From NCBI RefSeq assembly GCF_005146945.1, contig NZ_SWMS01000024.1, positions 1 through 64,000 of the forward strand: DNA of 64,000 nucleotides, in the 5' to 3' direction. Under the pieces are notes generated by a model. The model saw only the letters and a program-made list of their open reading frames with translations. It ran no database searches and was not told where the DNA came from. Within the stretch, counting starts at the first letter, position 1. Every line of letters starts with the position of its first letter. A program made the translations under genes and the position numbers. This DNA is from Prauserella endophytica (GTDB lineage: Bacteria > Actinomycetota > Actinomycetes > Mycobacteriales > Pseudonocardiaceae). Below, one piece after another: positions 59,528 through 64,000 of the stretch.

Positions 59528-60913
59528 ATGCGAAGACTCTGGGGAGCGCTCGCGGCCGTGCTGGCCGTGCTGCTCGCCGTACCGGCGACCACGGCCGCGA
59601 GTGAACAGCCGCACCGCAGCCACCACGGCTGGATCAACGGGGCGGAGTACCGCGTCGAGGTGCCGCACCGCTGGAACGGCACGCTCGTGCTGTACAGCCA
59701 CGGCTACCTGCCGCCCGGACTCGAACTCCCGCCCGGCGTCGCGCTGTCGGCCGTGCCCGCGACCGAGCAGTGGCTGCTGGACCACGGCTACGCGCTCGCG
59801 GCGTCCGACTTCCGCGGCCGGGTCGGGTTCGCCGTCGAGGAGGCGCTGGAGGACCAGATCGCCGTGCTCGACTGGTTCGAGGCAAACGTCGGCACGCCGC
59901 GCACCACGGTGTCGAGCGGCATGTCGATGGGCGGCGGCATCGCGACGGTGCTGGCCGAGCGCAACCCGCACCGCATCGACGGCGTGCTGAGCCAGTGTGC
60001 CGAGTACGACTTCACGGGCACCTGGAACACCGCGCTCGACATCGGCTTCGTCGTGCGGGAGCTGCTCGCGCCCGACGCGGGCATCGAACTGGTGGAGGCC
60101 GCCGACCCGCAGCGCAGCACGGACCTGCTCATCGCCACCGTCAACGACGCGCTCACCACGCCGGAGGGCCGCGCGAAGCTCGCGCTCGCCGGCGCGCTGG
60201 GCAACATCCCGCCGTGGTACTCCTCGCACGACCCCGAGCCCGCTGAGCTCGTCGAGCGGATCACCCAGCAGGCCGGCTGGACCAGGGACGCGTACTCCTG
60301 GGGCATCGGGCCGAACGGCCGCGCCGACCTGGAGCCCCGCGCTGGCGGCAACCCGTCGTGGAACACCGGCATCGACTACTCGCGCCAGTTCGCCCGCTCC
60401 GCCTACGCCGACCTGGCCAGGAAGGCATACCGGGCCGCGGGGCTCGATCTCCGTGCCGACCTCGCCCGACTCGACGCGGCCCCGCGCATCGCGGCGGATC
60501 CTGGCGCCCGTGCGTGGCTGACCGGCCTCAACCCGAAGGGCACCACCCCGGCACCCGTGCTCACCACGCACACCATCGGTGACGGCGGCGCGATCACCGA
60601 TCAGGCACGCTGGTACGCCGAGCAGGTGCGCCGCTTCGGCGACCCCGGAGACCTGCGCCAGCTCTATCTCGACCGGGGCGGGCACTGCTCCTTCAGCGCC
60701 GCCGACGAGATCGTGGCCCTGCGGTCGCTGTTGCGCCGCGTCGAGTCCGGGCACTGGCCGGACCTGCGGCCGCGGGAGCTGAACCGCGCGGTCGCCGGGT
60801 TCCCCGCCGAGCCGTACCAGCAGGTGTTCGACCTGGTCAGCCAGGAGGCACGGGTGATGCCGCCCGGATTCGCGCACTTCCTGCCGCCCCGGTTCCTGCG
60901 GCCCTCGGCCTGA
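59528..60913 (+). CDS. Secreted alpha/beta hydrolase
   Basis: The 461-aa protein has a Sec signal (RRLWGALAAVLAVLLAVPATTAAS, cleavage near residue 24), LVLYSHGYLPPG, the nucleophile elbow SSGMSMGGGIAT, and a C-terminal DRGGHCSFSAAD with the likely His. It is not part of the usual CO-dehydrogenase accessory set, yet lies between the MoxR and CoxE genes on the same strand. Substrate unknown; esterase or feruloyl/tannase-like activity would suit an aromatic-degrading neighbourhood but is unproven. ATG 59528 has AGAGAGGAC upstream. Confidence 0.78.
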   Translation: MRRLWGALAAVLAVLLAVPATTAASEQPHRSHHGWINGAEYRVEVPHRWNGTLVLYSHGYLPPGLELPPGVALSAVPATEQWLLDHGYALAASDFRGRVGFAVEEALEDQIAVLDWFEANVGTPRTTVSSGMSMGGGIATVLAERNPHRIDGVLSQCAEYDFTGTWNTALDIGFVVRELLAPDAGIELVEAADPQRSTDLLIATVNDALTTPEGRAKLALAGALGNIPPWYSSHDPEPAELVERITQQAGWTRDAYSWGIGPNGRADLEPRAGGNPSWNTGIDYSRQFARSAYADLARKAYRAAGLDLRADLARLDAAPRIAADPGARAWLTGLNPKGTTPAPVLTTHTIGDGGAITDQARWYAEQVRRFGDPGDLRQLYLDRGGHCSFSAADEIVALRSLLRRVESGHWPDLRPRELNRAVAGFPAEPYQQVFDLVSQEARVMPPGFAHFLPPRFLRPSA

Positions 60914-60939
60914 CGACCTGGAGCGGAATCCAGGGCACA

Positions 60940-62067
60940 ATGGCGGGTATGGGCACACCGGTGACCGTTGACCCGCTGCCCGGCCTCGTCGGCTTCGCCG
61001 CCGTGTTGCGCGAGGCCGGGCTGCCCTGCGACGCCCACCGGGTCCAGGCATATCTCTCCGCCGTCGAACGCCTCGACGCGAGCGATGCGGCGCAGGTCTA
61101 CTGGGCGGGCAGGCTCACACTGTGCGCCGATCCCGACGACCTGCCGCGCTACGACGAGGCGTTCGACGCGTGGTTCAACGCCGCGCCGCCGCTGCGCGAG
61201 CGGGCGTCCGTGCCGCGGCCGCAGCGGGCGACCATCGCCGCGCTGGTCGCCCGCGAGCAGGGCGACGGCGAGGGCGGCGAGGTGGGCGAGCAGCTGGCCG
61301 TGGCCGCCAGCGACGCCGAGGTGCTGCGCGAACGCGACCTGGGCGAGCTGACGGCGGCCGAGCGCAGGCACCTCCGGGAGCTGATGAGCACGCTGCGGCC
61401 CGTGCTGCCGTCCCGATCGTCGCTGCGTTACCGGCCCGCCCGCCGGGGACGGCTCGACCCCGGCCGCACGCTGCGCGCGATGCTCGCCGACGGCGGCGAG
61501 ACCGGCAGGCTCGCCTACGCGCGGCACGGTCCGCGCCCGCGCAGGCTGGTCCTGCTGATCGACGTGTCGGGCTCGATGAAGCCCTACGCCGACTCGCTGC
61601 TGCGCTTCGCCCACGTCGTGGTGCGCGCCGCGCCCGCGCGCGTCGAGGTGTTCACGCTGGGCACGCGACTGACGCGGGTGTCGCGGCAGCTGCGCCAGCG
61701 CGATCCCGAGCGGGCGATGCTCTCGGCGGCACAGGCCGTCGCCGACTTCGCGGGCGGCACGAGGCTCGGCGAGACCCTGCGCGGCTTCCTGGACCGCTGG
61801 GGCCAGCGAGGGCTCGCCCGGCGGGCCGTGGTGGTGCTGTTCTCCGACGGCTGGGAACGCGGCGACGTGTCGCTGCTGGGGGAGCAGGCCGCGCGGCTGC
61901 GCAGGCTCGCCCACCGGGTGTTCTGGGTGAACCCGCACGCGGGTCACGAGGGTTACGCTCCGGTGCAGTCTGGGATCGCCGCCGCGCTCCCGCACGTGGA
62001 CCGGTTGCTGGCAGGCCACAGCCTCGCCACGTTGGAACGACTTCTCCGGGAGATCCGAGATGCATGA
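60940..62067 (+). CDS. VWA domain protein (CoxE-like)
   Basis: The 375-aa protein has a helical N-terminus (FAAVLREAGLPCDAHRVQAYL), the basic YRPARRGRLDPGRTLRAML, a VWA domain with MIDAS DVSGSMKPYADSLL (about 206-219), and the late motif LFSDGWERGDVSLL. CoxE partners MoxR/CoxD in maturing CO-dehydrogenase-type molybdoenzymes. ATG 60940. It overlaps xdhC by 8 bp. Confidence 0.85.
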   Translation: MAGMGTPVTVDPLPGLVGFAAVLREAGLPCDAHRVQAYLSAVERLDASDAAQVYWAGRLTLCADPDDLPRYDEAFDAWFNAAPPLRERASVPRPQRATIAALVAREQGDGEGGEVGEQLAVAASDAEVLRERDLGELTAAERRHLRELMSTLRPVLPSRSSLRYRPARRGRLDPGRTLRAMLADGGETGRLAYARHGPRPRRLVLLIDVSGSMKPYADSLLRFAHVVVRAAPARVEVFTLGTRLTRVSRQLRQRDPERAMLSAAQAVADFAGGTRLGETLRGFLDRWGQRGLARRAVVVLFSDGWERGDVSLLGEQAARLRRLAHRVFWVNPHAGHEGYAPVQSGIAAALPHVDRLLAGHSLATLERLLREIRDA

Positions 62068-63184
62068 CGTGCTGGACGAGCTCCACCGCCGCTGGTCGGC
62101 GGGCGAGACGGTGGGTGTGGGAACCGTGGTGGCCACGTTCTCGTCGGCGCCGAGGGCGCCCGGCGCGGCGATGCTGGTGGCCGCCGACGGCTCCGCCGTC
62201 GGCAGCGTGTCGGGCGGCTGCGTCGAGGGCGCCGTCTACGAGCTGGCGCAGCAGGTGGTGGAGGACGGCGCGCCGGTGCTGCAGCGCTACGGCGTGAGCG
62301 ACGACGACGCGTTCGCCGTGGGGCTGACCTGCGGCGGGATCATCGACATCTTCGTGGAGCGGGTGGACCGCGAGTCCATGCCCGAGCTGGCCGACCTGGT
62401 GACGTCGGTGCGGGAGGGCAGGCCGGTCGCGGTCGTGACCACGATCGAGCACCCCGACCCCGCGCTGCTCGGCAAGCGCATGCTCGTGTGGCCCGACCGC
62501 GCGAGCGGGGGGCTCGGCTCCGACCGCATCGACGACGCCGTGCTCGACGACGCGCGCGGGCTGCTCGCCGGCGGGCGGTCGGCGACCCTGCACTACGGCC
62601 CCGACGGGCAGCGCAGGGGCGAGGGCATGGCGGTGTTCGTCAACACCTTCGAGCCGCCGCCGAGGATGCTCGTGTTCGGCGCGATCGACTTCGCCGCCGC
62701 GATGGCCAGGATGGGCACGTTCCTCGGCTACGAGGTGACCGTGTGCGACGCGCGGCCCGTGTTCGCGACCAAGACCCGGTTCCCCGAGGCGCACGACGTG
62801 GTCGTCGACTGGCCGCACCGCTATCTCAAGGCCGAGGCGGAGGCGGGCCGGATCGACGGCAGGACCGTGATCACCGTGCTCACCCACGACCCGAAGTTCG
62901 ACGTGCCGCTGCTGGAGGTCGCGCTGCGCCTCGACGTCGGCTACATCGGGGCGATGGGCTCGCGGCGTACCCACGACGACCGCATCTCGAGGCTGCGTGA
63001 AGCCGGGATCACCGACGCCGAGCTGAAACGGCTCGCCTCGCCGATCGGCCTCGATCTCGGCGCGCGCACCCCGGAGGAGACCGCCGTGTCGATCGGCGCG
63101 GAGATCATCGCGCTGCGGTGGGGTGGCGGCGGGCGGCGGCTGTCCGATCTCGACGGCCGCATTCACGGCGAGCAGGAACGCTAG
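62060..63184 (+). CDS. XdhC/CoxI family molybdoenzyme maturation factor
   Basis: The 374-aa protein has the XdhC N-terminal domain (GVGTVVATFSSAPRAPGAAMLVAADGSAVGSVSGGCVEG split, LTCGGIIDIFVERV) and a C-terminal Rossmann domain (MLVFGAIDFAAAMARMGTFLGYEVTVCDARPVF, YIGAMGSRRTHDDR). XdhC binds molybdenum cofactor and promotes its sulfuration before insertion. It overlaps coxE and is followed by a terminator-like hairpin. Confidence 0.88.
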   Translation: MHDVLDELHRRWSAGETVGVGTVVATFSSAPRAPGAAMLVAADGSAVGSVSGGCVEGAVYELAQQVVEDGAPVLQRYGVSDDDAFAVGLTCGGIIDIFVERVDRESMPELADLVTSVREGRPVAVVTTIEHPDPALLGKRMLVWPDRASGGLGSDRIDDAVLDDARGLLAGGRSATLHYGPDGQRRGEGMAVFVNTFEPPPRMLVFGAIDFAAAMARMGTFLGYEVTVCDARPVFATKTRFPEAHDVVVDWPHRYLKAEAEAGRIDGRTVITVLTHDPKFDVPLLEVALRLDVGYIGAMGSRRTHDDRISRLREAGITDAELKRLASPIGLDLGARTPEETAVSIGAEIIALRWGGGGRRLSDLDGRIHGEQER

Positions 63185-63185
63185 C

Positions 63186-63213
63186 GTCCTGCGCCGGAGG
63201 TTCGGCGCAGGAC
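63186..63213 (+). terminator. Hairpin after xdhC
   Basis: GTCCTGCGCC (63186-63195) and GGCGCAGGAC (63204-63213) pair over 10 bp with an 8-nt loop, directly after the stop codon. The remaining 263 bp to the next gene hold no recognised feature other than its ribosome binding site. Confidence 0.6.
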
Positions 63214-63476
63214 ACCAGGCGTCCAATTCCACGCCGATTTGGCGTGCGTCTGGAAACTTGGTGACCGATCGGGGGACACGTTCCGCGAATCGGGAATGAT
63301 CAACGTCGTCGTGCCGCAGGTGCGGATCGAGCCGGGTTTCCTCTCCAGACGGGGGGTTGTCCCATTGGGCCGAAAGTAGCAGGCTCGCCCTGTGAGGCCG
63401 ATCACCGGCGACGGTGCTCGGCTCAGGCCGTTCCACAGCGGCCCGCCTGGCGGGCCGAGCCACCACAGGAGGCCCA

Positions 63477-64000
63477 ATGCGCATCACCGTCACAGTTGAC
63501 GGCACCAGCTACACCGACGACGTCGAGCCTCGCACGCTGCTCGTGCACTACCTGCGCGAACGGCTTGGGAAGGTCGGCACGGTGGTTGGTTGCGACACCA
63601 GTAACTGCGGAGCCTGTACCGTGCATCTCGACGGGCACAGCGTCAAGTCCTGTTCCGTGCTGGCCGTGCAGGCCCACGGCAGTGAGGTCACCACCATCGA
63701 GGGCCTCGCCCGCGACGGTCAGCTCCACCCCGTGCAGCAGGCGTTCCACGACAACCACGCGTTGCAGTGCGGGTTCTGCACCCCAGGCATGATCATGCAG
63801 TCGATCGACCTGCTCTCCGACAACCCCGACCCCGACGAGCACGCGGTCAGGGAGGGCCTCGAGGGCAACCTGTGCCGGTGCACCGGCTACCAGAACATCG
63901 TGAAGGCGGTGCGCGACGCGGCACACCACATGCGGCCAGGCGCGGGCCCGGAGGCCGAGCGCGTGACCGGTGCCGATACCGGCAGCAGGACCGCGTCGAG
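63477..64000 (+). CDS. 2Fe-2S subunit of a CO-dehydrogenase/xanthine-oxidase-type enzyme (CoxS-like), cut by window edge
   Basis: The visible 174 residues have an N-terminal plant-type ferredoxin domain ([16 protein letters not shown], then SCSVLAV) and a second cluster domain ([25 protein letters not shown]), the CoxS/small-subunit arrangement. It passes electrons from the molybdenum site to FAD. AGGAGG with a 4-nt spacer precedes ATG 63477. The large and FAD subunits would be expected just beyond the window. Confidence 0.9.
   Translation, partial: MRITVTVDGTSYTDDVEPRTLLVHYLRERLGKVGTVVGCDTSNCGACTVHLDGHSVKSCSVLAVQAHGSEVTTIEGLARDGQLHPVQQAFHDNHALQCGFCTPGMIMQSIDLLSDNPDPDEHAVREGLEGNLCRCTGYQNIVKAVRDAAHHMRPGAGPEAERVTGADTGSRTAS

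Overview
The window is a GC-rich actinobacterial chromosome segment, most likely from the order Pseudonocardiales (Amycolatopsis/Saccharomonospora-like). This rests on the strong G/C third-codon bias, frequent GTG starts, ATGA/GTGA stop-start overlaps, F420-dependent enzymes, WhiB, and a core gene order (rsfS, gpgP-like, octT-like, degV, comEA, comEC, holA, rpsT, lepA) that I recall from the Mycobacterium tuberculosis Rv2420c-Rv2404c region. Assignments come from reading translations and motifs; no database search was run.

Layout. (1) 1-~5340: right end of an integrated prophage with a collagen-like protein, two-domain endolysin, holin, a LexA-box promoter, small Cys-containing phage proteins, a GntR-type regulator and a membrane protein. 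Its right border appears to lie in the 3' end of nadD, of which only the last codons remain just before rsfS. (2) 5.4-19.2 kb: housekeeping block rsfS, gpgP-like phosphatase, octT-like SGNH acyltransferase, degV, comEA/comEC, an SDR, SAM-riboswitch-controlled threonine synthase, holA, rpsT, a decayed EamA transporter, a VOC protein, a methyltransferase and lepA. (3) 19.2-25.7 kb: miscellaneous enzymes plus a barnase-type RNase and barstar pair. (4) 25.7-31.4 kb: sulfate-assimilation operon on the minus strand (leader peptide, sir, zinc-ribbon protein, cysH, cysD, cysN, sirohydrochlorin chelatase). (5) 32.4-38.3 kb: cstA, a 90-aa protein ending in Cys-Cys, an ArsA/Get3 ATPase and hemW, then a saccharopine-dehydrogenase-like enzyme and a TetR regulator. 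(6) 38.4-48 kb: stress and regulatory region with WhiB3/WhiD-type regulator, F420 enzyme, ANTAR protein, SigD/ShbA-like sigma factor, DUF202 and GtrA membrane proteins, STAS protein, a DUF5709-UdgX operon and a medium-chain dehydrogenase. Four genes here carry the same GNNT-N16-GGGTAY promoter. (7) 48.1-50.2 kb: hydroxyacid dehydrogenase and glycerate kinase. (8) 50.4-57.9 kb: a complete lower protocatechuate/beta-ketoadipate operon pcaIJFHGBDC plus an IclR regulator, with a promoter and perfect palindromic operator in front. (9) 57.9-64 kb: accessory genes of a CO-dehydrogenase/xanthine-oxidase-type molybdoenzyme (MobA-like, MoxR, CoxE, XdhC) interrupted by a secreted hydrolase, ending in a CoxS-like 2Fe-2S subunit cut by the window edge.

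Cross-cutting features: four copies of a palindromic intergenic repeat (24.8, 48.1, 50.3, 58.5 kb); the SAM riboswitch before thrC; a conserved-type leader peptide before the sulfur operon; and a 22-residue eight-cysteine peptide with a perfect Shine-Dalgarno sequence in the prophage. No rRNA, tRNA, CRISPR array, transposase or integrase was seen.
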